From positions 1 to 17,793 of the forward strand of contig JAPUIC010000006.1 in the NCBI GenBank assembly GCA_027297425.1: DNA of 17,793 bases, written 5' to 3'. Both the position numbers and the translations under genes were made by a program. This DNA is from Nitrososphaerota archaeon (GTDB lineage Archaea > Thermoproteota > Nitrososphaeria > Nitrososphaerales > JAPUIC01). Below, piece by piece: positions 5,588 to 13,859 of this stretch; positions within the stretch are counted from its first letter, which is position 1, and every line of letters starts with the position of its first letter. The notes beneath the pieces were generated by a model. It was not told where the DNA came from. It did not search any database and was given only the letters and a program-made list of their open reading frames with translations.

Positions 5588-7210
5588 TTATAATTTGACA
5601 TCTCTATCTATTGATACGTCGAGTATACCTGGAACGCCTTCCTTCGTCAATCTCCTGAGCGCAGGAACGATATCTTCAGACCTTGAGATTTGAGCCCCGC
5701 ATGCGCCGAATGACTCGGCTAGTTTAACAAAATCAGGGTTGTTAAACTCGATTCCCACATCCCTTCCCTCAAGGCGCGGCAATCTTTCAGCATTATAGCA
5801 CCCGTCATTGAAAATTATGGAAATTACATCTAGCCTCTGCCTAACTGCGGTCTCCAGGTCCTGTATGGTCATCATAAAGTCTCCATCACCTATTAGACAT
5901 AATACTTTCTTCTCAGGTCGAGCTATCTTAGCGCCGAGAGCAGCGGGGAAGGCGAAGGCCATTGGTCCAAACTCCCCAGCCTTGAGAAGAGACTGTGGAG
6001 TCGTCACAAGCATCCTGCTTGCGAACAGAGCATGCTTACCTGCACCGATTGTCATTATAACATCCTTGCCGCTGAATCGCATTACTTCACGTATGATCGC
6101 CTTAGGATTAACCGGAGATCCAGTAGACGACGAGAGGAAAGCCTTTCTTTGGCTAGCCAAATTTTTCTGCAAATTTTTGAGGATATTTTTAGTCCATTTC
6201 TTCTCACTTTTCAGATCCAATTTGATAAGATCTAGAAGTTGCTGTAGGAACGTATTGACGTCAGCCACCGACCCTGTAGTTACCTCATATTGTCTACCTA
6301 TTACATCGGAATCTAGGTCAACTTGAACGATTTTAGCATCAGGAGATACTATCGTCCAGCCACCTGTAGCCCACTCTCCGAATCGGAAGCCTAAGCTCAT
6401 TATGAAATCAGCGGATTTGACAAGATCGTTACATGAAGGAAAGCCCCACCTGCCACTAGGTCCAAAGCATAGTGGATGATCTTCAGGTATTATACCCCTC
6501 GCATTCATGCTGAGTACAACAGGAATGGAAAAGAGCTCAGCTAACTCCAGAACGGAACGGCCAGCACCCGACCATACAGCACCTCCACCAACCATCATTA
6601 CGGGAAAATCAGAAGCAATGAGACTATCAAGGGCTCGCCTCACGTCCGAGGTACGGGCGGAGATTCTTGAAGGGCCAAGCGAGAATCTAGTATTTTTTTT
6701 GGGAGGCTTGACCTCACAATACCCTAGATCTTCTGGAATGTCCAGATGGGTGGGACCTGGTCTACCAGTAAAGGTTCCTCGAATTACTCGGTCTATCAGT
6801 TTTGAGGCGAGTTTCGGATCCCGAAGCTGATAACTTTCTTTCGTTATGCTCTTGTAGACCTGCATCTGTTCCCATTCATTAAATGAATCGCGACCCAGCT
6901 TCTCAACCTCAACATTGGCTGTGATAGCGATTAGAGGAACAGAGGCACGGTAGGCGTTAGCTACTCCTAACACCATGTTAGCAGACCCCGGCCCCGCACC
7001 TGCCATACAGACTGCGGGAATGCCCGAAACTCTTGCATATCCATCGGCCATAGAGGCCGCAACCTGTTCGTGTCGAACTGTAGTAAAATTCATGGAGCCA
7101 TTGCGAAATATGGCGTCTGTAATATCCAAAATGGATTGTGCGGGGATGCCAAAACTCTGTTCGATCCCAGAATCGACTAGTCTTTGAACCAGAAATTCGC
7201 TAACATTCAT
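5588..7210 (-). CDS. Thiamine-diphosphate-dependent enzyme (acetolactate synthase / benzoylformate decarboxylase superfamily)
   Basis: A 540-residue three-domain ThDP enzyme acting on a 2-oxo acid or related carbonyl compound; substrate unknown. The pyrimidine-binding domain holds catalytic Glu48 in TVRHEQVAASMADGYAR. The central domain shows PVMMVGGGAVWSGAG and a nucleotide-type strand KIVQVDLD. The pyrophosphate domain has GDGDFMM (Gly441-Asp442-Gly443) and the Mg ligand Asn468 in IIFNDGCYN. After this motif there is no typical acetolactate-synthase MVRQWQ stretch, and no regulatory subunit gene is near, so an amino-acid biosynthetic role is unlikely. A benzoylformate decarboxylase- or lyase-like role would suit the Rieske and UbiD neighbours. 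The ATG at 7210 is preferred; a GTG at 7219 is also in frame. Divergent from the Rieske gene. Confidence 0.88.
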   Translation of the reverse strand: MNVSEFLVQRLVDSGIEQSFGIPAQSILDITDAIFRNGSMNFTTVRHEQVAASMADGYARVSGIPAVCMAGAGPGSANMVLGVANAYRASVPLIAITANVEVEKLGRDSFNEWEQMQVYKSITKESYQLRDPKLASKLIDRVIRGTFTGRPGPTHLDIPEDLGYCEVKPPKKNTRFSLGPSRISARTSDVRRALDSLIASDFPVMMVGGGAVWSGAGRSVLELAELFSIPVVLSMNARGIIPEDHPLCFGPSGRWGFPSCNDLVKSADFIMSLGFRFGEWATGGWTIVSPDAKIVQVDLDSDVIGRQYEVTTGSVADVNTFLQQLLDLIKLDLKSEKKWTKNILKNLQKNLASQRKAFLSSSTGSPVNPKAIIREVMRFSGKDVIMTIGAGKHALFASRMLVTTPQSLLKAGEFGPMAFAFPAALGAKIARPEKKVLCLIGDGDFMMTIQDLETAVRQRLDVISIIFNDGCYNAERLPRLEGRDVGIEFNNPDFVKLAESFGACGAQISRSEDIVPALRRLTKEGVPGILDVSIDRDVKL

Positions 7211-7234
7211 TTTTCTCACTCGTGGTTTTCTTAG

Positions 7235-7244
7235 GCATATTTGT
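7235..7244 (-). promoter_or_regulatory. TATA box for the ThDP enzyme gene
   Basis: The minus strand reads ACAAATATGC, centred 30 nt before ATG 7210. An alternative AGATTTTAAC near 7251-7260 would suit the GTG at 7219. Confidence 0.4.
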
Positions 7245-7274
7245 AGGTTCGTTAAAATCTTATGATTAATGAAA

Positions 7275-7285
7275 TTTTTATATTA
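7275..7285 (+). promoter_or_regulatory. TATA box for the Rieske oxygenase gene
   Basis: Reads TTTTTATATTA, centred about 29 nt before ATG 7309. A GAGGT ribosome-binding-like sequence at 7301-7305 lies only 3 nt before the ATG, so the start is supported either way. The 98-base gap holds both divergent promoters. Confidence 0.6.
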
Positions 7286-7308
7286 CTCAGGACAATGAGT
7301 GAGGTCTA

Positions 7309-8571
7309 ATGCTGCAACATGAAGAGAATAGGGTTCTAACTTCGGTAGGTCCAGGTACACCTTGCGGAAAATATATGAGACGTTTCTGGCACCCCGTTGC
7401 AGTATCTGACGAGTTAAAGGCTGAGGAACCAGTGAGAATTCGGATTCTAGGCGAAGATTTGGTAATGTTCAGAGGTAGTAGCGGGGAGATAGGGATACTC
7501 GGCCTCCATTGCTCACATAGATGTGCTTCTCTTGAGTTTGGGAAGGTCGAGGAAAATGACTTAAGATGTAGTTATCATGGCTGGCTTTATGATCGCCAGG
7601 GCCACTGCCTAGAGCAGCCAACTGAACCAGAGGATAGCACGTTTAAGGATCGTATTACGCATAAAGCTTATCCGGTACAAGAAGCTGCAGGCTTAGTCTT
7701 CACCTATATGGGTGGTGATGATCCACCCCCAATTCCAAGATACGAGGCAATGTTTCGTGAGGACGGTCATAGATATGTCTACAGCATGTATACTAACCCT
7801 GCTAATTTTTTACAGATCGTCGAAAATGGGTCATGCGATGCATTCCATGTCCCCTTCTTACATGGGAGTAAGGTCGATCGTTACATTTACCGAGAGGGGC
7901 GCGAAATGCATTGGTTCCGTGAGACAGATTATGGTCTTGCTAGCCTTACTCTTCGCAAGCCAGTAAAGGAAGGAGATACTACAGTCTATGCCCATATAAC
8001 ATCATCAGTCATGCCCCACCTGACTAAAATCACTCTTAGGCCTCTGAGGAACATGGAGGGGCACGAGTACGCGATGCCTCCCATCGAACTAATGGTGTGG
8101 CATACCCCGGTCGATGATTACAACACAACAGCGTTTGAGCTACTCTTCATTCCTGGAAAAGACTATGATAAGGCACAACTGGACAAATACATAGATGGTG
8201 TTGCTATGACAAAGGACTACAAGAAATCATGGCCCCCAAAACGGGATGAGAGGGGAAGATATCTTCTGGAGAGTGTACCAGAACAAGATGCAGCCATGGT
8301 TGTGAGCCAGGGACCTGTTTCGCCTCGCCATAACGAACATCTCGCAACTTCAGATATTGGAGTAATTATGGTTAGGAAAGTCCTCAAGGAGGGAATAGAT
8401 AATGTCGCGGGAAACCGTGATCCAAAAGGGGTTGTGAGACATGATGATATTATTCAGATACCATCTACAGATGAGTGGATAGAGGTCGGAGCCGAAAGAG
8501 AGGTTGGAGCGATCATGAAGGATATCGGTGAGCGATGGGTTACGACGGGAGATCTGACCGTAAAAGGTTAG
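7309..8571 (+). CDS. Rieske non-heme iron oxygenase, phthalate 4,5-dioxygenase-like
   Basis: Oxygenase component that uses O2 and electrons to hydroxylate or demethylate aromatic substrates. The 420 residues carry the full Rieske centre: Cys68-x-His70 and Cys87-x2-His90 in LHCSHRC and LRCSYHGW. The mononuclear iron site is Asp177, His180 and His185 in CDAFHVPFLH, with probable third ligand Asp327 in PEQDAAMVVSQGP. The stretch QDAAM...SQGPV...EHLATSDIGVIM is typical of the phthalate 4,5-dioxygenase/vanillate demethylase group. Such oxygenases need a ferredoxin-type reductase, and none is encoded nearby. The gene is divergent from the ThDP enzyme and convergent with UbiD. The family is more common in bacteria, so horizontal gain is plausible. 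Confidence 0.94.
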   Translation: MLQHEENRVLTSVGPGTPCGKYMRRFWHPVAVSDELKAEEPVRIRILGEDLVMFRGSSGEIGILGLHCSHRCASLEFGKVEENDLRCSYHGWLYDRQGHCLEQPTEPEDSTFKDRITHKAYPVQEAAGLVFTYMGGDDPPPIPRYEAMFREDGHRYVYSMYTNPANFLQIVENGSCDAFHVPFLHGSKVDRYIYREGREMHWFRETDYGLASLTLRKPVKEGDTTVYAHITSSVMPHLTKITLRPLRNMEGHEYAMPPIELMVWHTPVDDYNTTAFELLFIPGKDYDKAQLDKYIDGVAMTKDYKKSWPPKRDERGRYLLESVPEQDAAMVVSQGPVSPRHNEHLATSDIGVIMVRKVLKEGIDNVAGNRDPKGVVRHDDIIQIPSTDEWIEVGAEREVGAIMKDIGERWVTTGDLTVKG

Positions 8572-8592
8572 ATTGTCAGTATGTATACAGCA

Positions 8593-10191
8593 TCAGACCT
8601 TTCGCCGTTGCTTCGCTAATCTATCTCCCACCTTATAGTGCTCTCCTCTTAAGACCAGCTCAGCATCCTCAGCGCATTCCTTTGGCCAGTATCCGAGAGG
8701 GTAGCCATACCATGGTTCTATTAGATTCAACTCTGGAAGTTTGAGCTCTTTCCATATGTCTAGGGCCTTCTCCATGAACTCCTTCTTGGGAAGAGAAGTG
8801 GGCGGATATGGATACTTTATAGTGGCATCGATCAATAACCCCGAACTGCCGACACCTCCTGGAAATTCTTTCTCTTCTTTGCTATCATCCGGTCTAAACG
8901 CTGAAAGATCCAGACCCGGGATCTTGCCGGTTATAGTACGGATATCTCGAGCAGGTTGAACTCTCCAACTAAGAGCCCAGATTACGGAATCTAGTGATCG
9001 GGGGTCGATATCCGCGTCTACGACAATGTAGAACTTACCCCATCTTGACTCATACCCTGCTGCACAATTAAGTATCTGCCATGGTTGTGCATTATTGATC
9101 TTTTTCACTTTTATCACACACCATTGACGCTGGCTCATTTCGTGCCATGCAACATCTAAAACTCCAGGGAGTTTACAATCATGGCTCAAAAATTTAAACA
9201 GGATATTTTCTGAAGCAATTTGGCCTACCTTACTACTCTCGCTTGGAGGGAACTGGCTAACAATATGGACATAGATCGGGTTTCTTCGACTAGTCACTGC
9301 CGTAACTTCAAAGATAGGCCGTGGGAGTATGTCGGTCGCCAAATAGCCTGTATATTCGCCAAAGGCATTACCAGGTTCCATATATTCGGTTGAAACTAAA
9401 CCCTCTATGATAAACTCGGCCTGAGCAGGAACTTCAATATCTACAGTTTTGCACTTAACTAGGTCTATAGCCTCACCCCCAAATCCGCCGGCAACCGAAA
9501 GCTCGTCCACCCCATAGGGGAGTCGGGAAGCAGCCACGTAAAATAAGGAAGGAGGTCCACCGATTACTATTGCTGCAGGCATCGCTTTACCGCGTTTCTT
9601 CCAAGCTTTCCAATGGATCATGCCATGGTTTATGCCGTATATCTCCCAGAGGAGCTTCTTCTTCCCAAAAATATGTCCTGAATAATTACCCATATTCCGA
9701 ATACCTGTTTCGGGATCTTTCGAGATGAACTGAGTGCTGGTTCTGATCTGTCCGCTATATCCAGGAACTTCCACAGGAACTGGCATTAATTCGAGTCCCT
9801 GGCCGTCTTCAGACAATTTTTCGCCGTCACATACAGAATCTTGTACTGGGCCGGTACTTACCAATTCGGGCTCTACTGGATTTAGCTGGGCGTTGGTCCA
9901 TTTTTCTTGTACGGCTTTACTCGTAGGCTCACATCCTATTCCCAGCGCGTAAATTTGAAGCGAAGATGCATAGATCCCAGTTGCTACCCTAGTATCATAT
10001 TTTCTACCTCTAATATCGACCACATTTTCGAAGAGGAAGCCATGCCGATCCTCTTCGGGCAGTCCCCTATATTGGAGCCTTACCAAGGATGCAAGTTCCG
10101 TCTGCAAGACAGTAGGCCTGTTAATCCGGAATAGCTTGCTATTATTTTCTAATAATTCGAGGTGATTTCTAAGATCCTTCGGATAGCTCAT
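8593..10191 (-). CDS. UbiD-family prenylated-FMN decarboxylase, divergent active site
   Basis: UbiD enzymes reversibly (de)carboxylate aromatic or unsaturated acids using prenylated FMN. The 532 residues show the family fold: N-terminal LFRINRP and FENVVD, and the cofactor/metal region with Asn166 in RNMGNYSG, His193 in MIHWK and Glu230 in VDELSVAGG. VDIEVPAQAEFIIEG and FGEYTGY (Glu279) follow, then a long C-terminal domain. Two differences stand out by eye. The Arg normally five residues after the metal-site Asn is Ser171. The acid pair normally spaced E-x4-E is here E-P-G-N-A-F-G-E, two residues longer. Activity is therefore uncertain, or the substrate unusual. The required UbiX is not in the window. 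Convergent with the Rieske gene, and downstream of the molybdenum hydroxylase by 29 nt. Confidence 0.9.
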   Translation of the reverse strand: MSYPKDLRNHLELLENNSKLFRINRPTVLQTELASLVRLQYRGLPEEDRHGFLFENVVDIRGRKYDTRVATGIYASSLQIYALGIGCEPTSKAVQEKWTNAQLNPVEPELVSTGPVQDSVCDGEKLSEDGQGLELMPVPVEVPGYSGQIRTSTQFISKDPETGIRNMGNYSGHIFGKKKLLWEIYGINHGMIHWKAWKKRGKAMPAAIVIGGPPSLFYVAASRLPYGVDELSVAGGFGGEAIDLVKCKTVDIEVPAQAEFIIEGLVSTEYMEPGNAFGEYTGYLATDILPRPIFEVTAVTSRRNPIYVHIVSQFPPSESSKVGQIASENILFKFLSHDCKLPGVLDVAWHEMSQRQWCVIKVKKINNAQPWQILNCAAGYESRWGKFYIVVDADIDPRSLDSVIWALSWRVQPARDIRTITGKIPGLDLSAFRPDDSKEEKEFPGGVGSSGLLIDATIKYPYPPTSLPKKEFMEKALDIWKELKLPELNLIEPWYGYPLGYWPKECAEDAELVLRGEHYKVGDRLAKQRRKV

Positions 10192-10214
10192 AAACAGAAA
10201 TATCTTCTAACTAT

Positions 10215-10226
10215 CTATTATTAATT
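10215..10226 (-). promoter_or_regulatory. TATA-like box for the UbiD gene
   Basis: The minus strand reads AATTAATAATAG, centred 29 nt before the UbiD ATG and overlapping the stop codon of the upstream gene. UbiD may have its own promoter as well as readthrough from that gene. Confidence 0.4.
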
Positions 10227-12440
10227 CCCTTGCAGTAGTTTGAGTATCGATTCAGGGCCAGCATGCGTAGTACGCATCCTTTTTCCTATCGCATCTTCAA
10301 TCGCCTGAATGAGAGTAGGTACGGCACCTATCGGCCCTGCCTCGCCGATCCCACGAACGCCGTGGGACAGGTTTGAAGGCTGCTCTACAAACTCTGTTTC
10401 GATATCTACGGCTTCACCCGAAGATGGAACTCCGGCATCGCCTATCGATCCGATCAGTGGAACTCCTTGATTATCGTAAACCATTTTTTCGTGAAGTACC
10501 TGACCGATGCCTTGAAGGATACCTCCAGAAACCTGTCCTTCCGCAAGCAACGGGTTCAATACTCGTCCGGCGTCATCTATCGCTTTGTACTTGATAACTG
10601 TCACCCGTCCTGAACTCCTGTCTACTTCTGCGACCGCTATATGCACACCATAAGAAATGATATTTCCTGACTTGTAGAATACAAAGGCCTTAAGCTCGCC
10701 ATACTTCCTGATCAAATCTTCCAGTTTTAACTTGAGAGGCGTATGAGAGTGTTGAATAAAGTTAGTATCGAAAGTTAGGCCTTCCCTAGGAACGGCCATC
10801 AATTCACTAGCCTTATCGAACATTTCCGCTCTTACTTTCCTCGCTGCTTCTATCACAGACGCTCCGCCTATAGCCGCGCTCCGACTACCGAAGGTCCCAT
10901 TGCCCTGAGGCAAGAGGTCAGAATCGCCATAAATTACATCAACACGATCCATCTCTACTTGTAATTCATCTGCTACAAGTTGAGCTAGAATAGTAGAATG
11001 ACCTTGTCCATGAGGTCCTAGACCGGTGATGACTAGAATTCGTCCATCCGGTTTGATTTCTACGGAGGCGCCTTCACCTTGATCCAACCTGCTAAGTTCA
11101 ACATAATTTGAGAGTCCTATTCCTATTAATCTGCCTTTTCTTTTTTCTGCAATAGTCCATTCTTTATATCGCTGATAGCTCGCCAAGGAACTCCTGAAAA
11201 TGGCATGGTAATCTTCGGGGTCGAGTGTAATCCCTAACGGGGTGGAATAGGGCATCTCATCATATCTAACGAGGTTTCTTAGTCGGATATCAACAGGATC
11301 AATTTTGAGCTCTGCTGCAAGTAGATCAACCATTCGTTCTATGAAGAACGCCGCCTCAGGTCTCCCAGCACCTCTATAAGGTCCAGTCGGAGTCTTATTC
11401 GTGTATACGCTTAGGACCTCAACCCTTGCAGACTTTATAGCATACGGCCCTATTAGCTGAGTACCTACAAATGGGCCGTTGCTAGAGTTCAAGTGGTAAG
11501 CATAGGCACCAATATCAGCAATTACCTGGGCCTGCAGTCCCAGAATTTTCCCTGAAGAAGTGGCAGCTAGCTTCACCTTCGCTCGGATATCGCGAGCATG
11601 GTGAGTTGCAGTCAGGTGTTCGTACCTAGTCTCTATCCATTTAACCGGTTTCTTAAGGATCATTGAGGCGTAGCAAGCCATAACATATTCGGGGTAAGTC
11701 GATCCTTTGCTCCCAAAGGCACCCCCAACGTCTGTCTGGTAAACGTGTAGGTTGTCCTCCGGGGTTCTCAAGACCGAAGCTAATCCGCTTCGAATTCTAT
11801 AAGTTCCCTGGGATGAGATCCAAATATTGAATCTTGATCCATCCCATCTTACCAGAATTCCTCTAGTTTCAATTGGATTTGGCATTATTCTGTGACTACT
11901 CATATCATCCTCGACGATCTTGTCTGCGTCCTCGAACACCGATTCTATTTCCTTACTCCCTAGTGTAGCGTTCACGCAGGTATTCGTTCCTAGTTTCTCA
12001 TGAACTATTGCAGAACCCGTCTTGAGTGCATCAATAGGATTCGTCACTGCAGTTAGCGGCTCATAGTCTACAGAGACGAAATCATCCATATCTTCAGCAC
12101 TGTATCGATCTCCCGATATAATACCGGCAACAGGTTGACCTACAAACTTAACGGCATTATCCGCGAGAACAGGAAGTCTTACCATATTGGATCCTGGATA
12201 CGGAGCAACTGGAACCCAGTTCTCGAAAACCGTCTTAATATCTTCGGATGATATAACTAGTGGGCATCTTTTTTTTGCGTCAAGCAGATCTAGGTGCTTA
12301 ATCTCTGCGTTAGCATAAGGACTTCTGATTATCCTCAAGAATAAAGTGTCTGGGGGATTTAGATCATCGATATAGCTCCCGCTACCTTCTAAATAAGCTA
12401 ACGACTCTCTGGCCTTGATGCTCTTTCCGACATAAACCAT
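10221..12440 (-). CDS. Molybdopterin-binding large subunit of a xanthine dehydrogenase/CoxL-like hydroxylase
   Basis: Large catalytic subunit of a molybdenum hydroxylase that oxidises aldehydes, purines or N-heteroaromatics with water as oxygen source. The 739 residues show an N-terminal substrate-channel domain (GKSIKARESLAYLEGSGSYIDD), cofactor motifs GGAFGSKG (239-246) and GLGPHGQGH (473-481), TFGSRS (516-521), and catalytic Glu700 in GIGEAGPIGAVPT. The active-site loop is PYRGAGR (354-360), the pattern of form II or XDH-type enzymes; true CO dehydrogenase has Cys in AYxCSFR, so this is not a CO dehydrogenase. The usual FAD (medium) and 2Fe-2S (small) subunit genes are absent on both sides. 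ATG 12440; divergent from the M24 gene. Its promoter is unclear; a CGTATAAGG near 12459 is rather close. Confidence 0.92.
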   Translation of the reverse strand: MVYVGKSIKARESLAYLEGSGSYIDDLNPPDTLFLRIIRSPYANAEIKHLDLLDAKKRCPLVISSEDIKTVFENWVPVAPYPGSNMVRLPVLADNAVKFVGQPVAGIISGDRYSAEDMDDFVSVDYEPLTAVTNPIDALKTGSAIVHEKLGTNTCVNATLGSKEIESVFEDADKIVEDDMSSHRIMPNPIETRGILVRWDGSRFNIWISSQGTYRIRSGLASVLRTPEDNLHVYQTDVGGAFGSKGSTYPEYVMACYASMILKKPVKWIETRYEHLTATHHARDIRAKVKLAATSSGKILGLQAQVIADIGAYAYHLNSSNGPFVGTQLIGPYAIKSARVEVLSVYTNKTPTGPYRGAGRPEAAFFIERMVDLLAAELKIDPVDIRLRNLVRYDEMPYSTPLGITLDPEDYHAIFRSSLASYQRYKEWTIAEKRKGRLIGIGLSNYVELSRLDQGEGASVEIKPDGRILVITGLGPHGQGHSTILAQLVADELQVEMDRVDVIYGDSDLLPQGNGTFGSRSAAIGGASVIEAARKVRAEMFDKASELMAVPREGLTFDTNFIQHSHTPLKLKLEDLIRKYGELKAFVFYKSGNIISYGVHIAVAEVDRSSGRVTVIKYKAIDDAGRVLNPLLAEGQVSGGILQGIGQVLHEKMVYDNQGVPLIGSIGDAGVPSSGEAVDIETEFVEQPSNLSHGVRGIGEAGPIGAVPTLIQAIEDAIGKRMRTTHAGPESILKLLQGN

Positions 12441-12503
12441 TTTGCTCGGCTACTCCTTATACGTCTTGACTAATCCTATCTGTGTAAAACCTGACCTAAT
12501 AAG

Positions 12504-12513
12504 TAGATAAATG
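12504..12513 (+). promoter_or_regulatory. TATA box for the M24-like gene
   Basis: Reads TAGATAAATG, centred about 35 nt before the TTG at 12543. The 102-base divergent gap shows no other clear element. Confidence 0.45.
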
Positions 12514-12542
12514 AGCTATTTCCCACTTGGGCAGAGAAAATA

Positions 12543-13814
12543 TTGAGAGGCCGACTCGTCTCAAAAGATTCTGTAAAATACCTTACCCAAGATCCCGAGA
12601 AGCTCAACTATCTTAGGTCTAGAACGCCATTTCATCGTTTCTCAGAAAATGAGTATCTGAGGAGATGGGATAAGATGAGAAAGTTCATGAGATCTCATCA
12701 GATACAGTGCATGCTAATCTCAGGAGGCAACTCTGGTTGGTTGAAGGGCTGGAGCAATGTGAGATATGTTTCAGAGTATATAGGGAGCCAAGAATCAAAC
12801 TGTTTTGTCGTATTTCCACTGGAAGGAGACCCAGCAATTTGTGGAGTAGGTCCAACATATGCTCATAGACTTTATCGATCTATCATTGACGATTTACGAG
12901 CAGGCCCGTCTGCTATATTAGCAGCCCATAGGATAACTGAGCTTGGATTAGAATCTACGAAGATAGGGATCGTAGAACATACCTCGATGCTGCCAAGAAA
13001 TGTCTGGGAAGGGCTGCAAGTAAAACTGCCTCGAGCCAAGTTTGAATTCGTAAGCAAAGAATGGTGGGATGAAGTACGCTTTCCTCTAAGTACGGAAGAA
13101 GAGGAGTGGATGAAGCGCTCAGGAAAGATCGGTGATCAGTGTTTAGAGGCCATAGCAGAAAAGATGAGGCCCGGGATGACAGAGGATGAGCTGTTCGCCA
13201 CATCAACAGGTACAGCTATTGCGAACGGAGGTGAGCACGAATATATGAGCCTCATAGGATCTCATTCTATGCTAGATCCGGACGCAGATGACACTAGTGC
13301 CACTCCGAGAGATAGAGTCCTCCGAAAAGGAGATATTATTTTAACTGAAATAGGTCCAGAATACAACGGGTACGAAACCCAGTGCGGTTGGCCGATAACC
13401 CTTGGGAAACCTACTAAAGAGTACGACCAAATGTTTGCCGTAGCCCTTGAAGTTTACAAAAAAGTGGTCGGGCTCTTGAGAGAAGGATGCGATACTGATA
13501 AGATACTAGAGGCAGGTGATCTCATCGATGAAAAGGGCTACAAATGCGCTGGACCTCCGTTGTTGCACGCTTTACCGTCAGGATTGAGTGGAAACGATCT
13601 CTTTGTACCGCAAAGAGGTCAGCTGGAATCGTTCATCATGATGGGCAGAACAATTAAGAAGATGGAACTCAGAGCCGGTGTACCCGTCAGTGTCGGAGTT
13701 AGCGTCGCTCGAAGAGACGAACTTGCAGGGTTGTATATAGGAGATTCATTCATAATTAGAAAGGGTCCGCCCTCCAGGCTACACAGCTATCCTACGCAGA
13801 TGACTCAGATTTAG
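12543..13814 (+). CDS. M24/creatinase-fold hydrolase-like protein lacking most metal ligands
   Basis: A 423-residue protein with the two-domain layout of Xaa-Pro peptidases and creatinase: an N-terminal creatinase domain (about 35-175, with CMLISGGNSGWLKGWSNVRY) and a C-terminal pita-bread domain (about 180-410, TEEEEWMKRSGKIGDQC...RPGMTEDEL). The canonical D-D-H-E-E metal set is not kept. The first Asp is Glu269 in LTEIGPEYNGY, the second falls on Thr279/Gln280, a His is kept at 342 (LLHALPSG), and neither Glu motif is recognisable (ELRAGVPVSVG; GDSFIIRKG). It is probably not a metallo-aminopeptidase. A metal-independent amidinohydrolase or other small-molecule lyase or hydrolase, as in creatinase, is possible. 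The start is TTG with suitable TATA spacing; the family N-terminus is variable, so the start is moderately sure. Confidence 0.8.
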   Translation: MRGRLVSKDSVKYLTQDPEKLNYLRSRTPFHRFSENEYLRRWDKMRKFMRSHQIQCMLISGGNSGWLKGWSNVRYVSEYIGSQESNCFVVFPLEGDPAICGVGPTYAHRLYRSIIDDLRAGPSAILAAHRITELGLESTKIGIVEHTSMLPRNVWEGLQVKLPRAKFEFVSKEWWDEVRFPLSTEEEEWMKRSGKIGDQCLEAIAEKMRPGMTEDELFATSTGTAIANGGEHEYMSLIGSHSMLDPDADDTSATPRDRVLRKGDIILTEIGPEYNGYETQCGWPITLGKPTKEYDQMFAVALEVYKKVVGLLREGCDTDKILEAGDLIDEKGYKCAGPPLLHALPSGLSGNDLFVPQRGQLESFIMMGRTIKKMELRAGVPVSVGVSVARRDELAGLYIGDSFIIRKGPPSRLHSYPTQMTQI

Positions 13815-13859
13815 TTGCAGGTATCCGCCATAGCCGAACTGGTTACGGTCTCCTGGTGA

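Noticed and set aside
5808..6326. 172-codon open frame on the + strand opposite the ThDP enzyme, and similar long opposite-strand frames elsewhere
   Set aside because: They lie wholly antisense to genes with intact catalytic motifs, have no family resemblance and no placed promoters.
5588..7219. Calling the ThDP enzyme a biosynthetic acetolactate synthase (ilvB)
   Set aside because: The characteristic MVRQWQ stretch after the ND motif is absent and there is no ilvN or ilvC nearby.
10221..12440. Reading the molybdenum protein as CO dehydrogenase CoxL
   Set aside because: The active-site loop is PYRGAGR, not AYxCSFR with the Cu-binding Cys, and coxM/coxS are absent.
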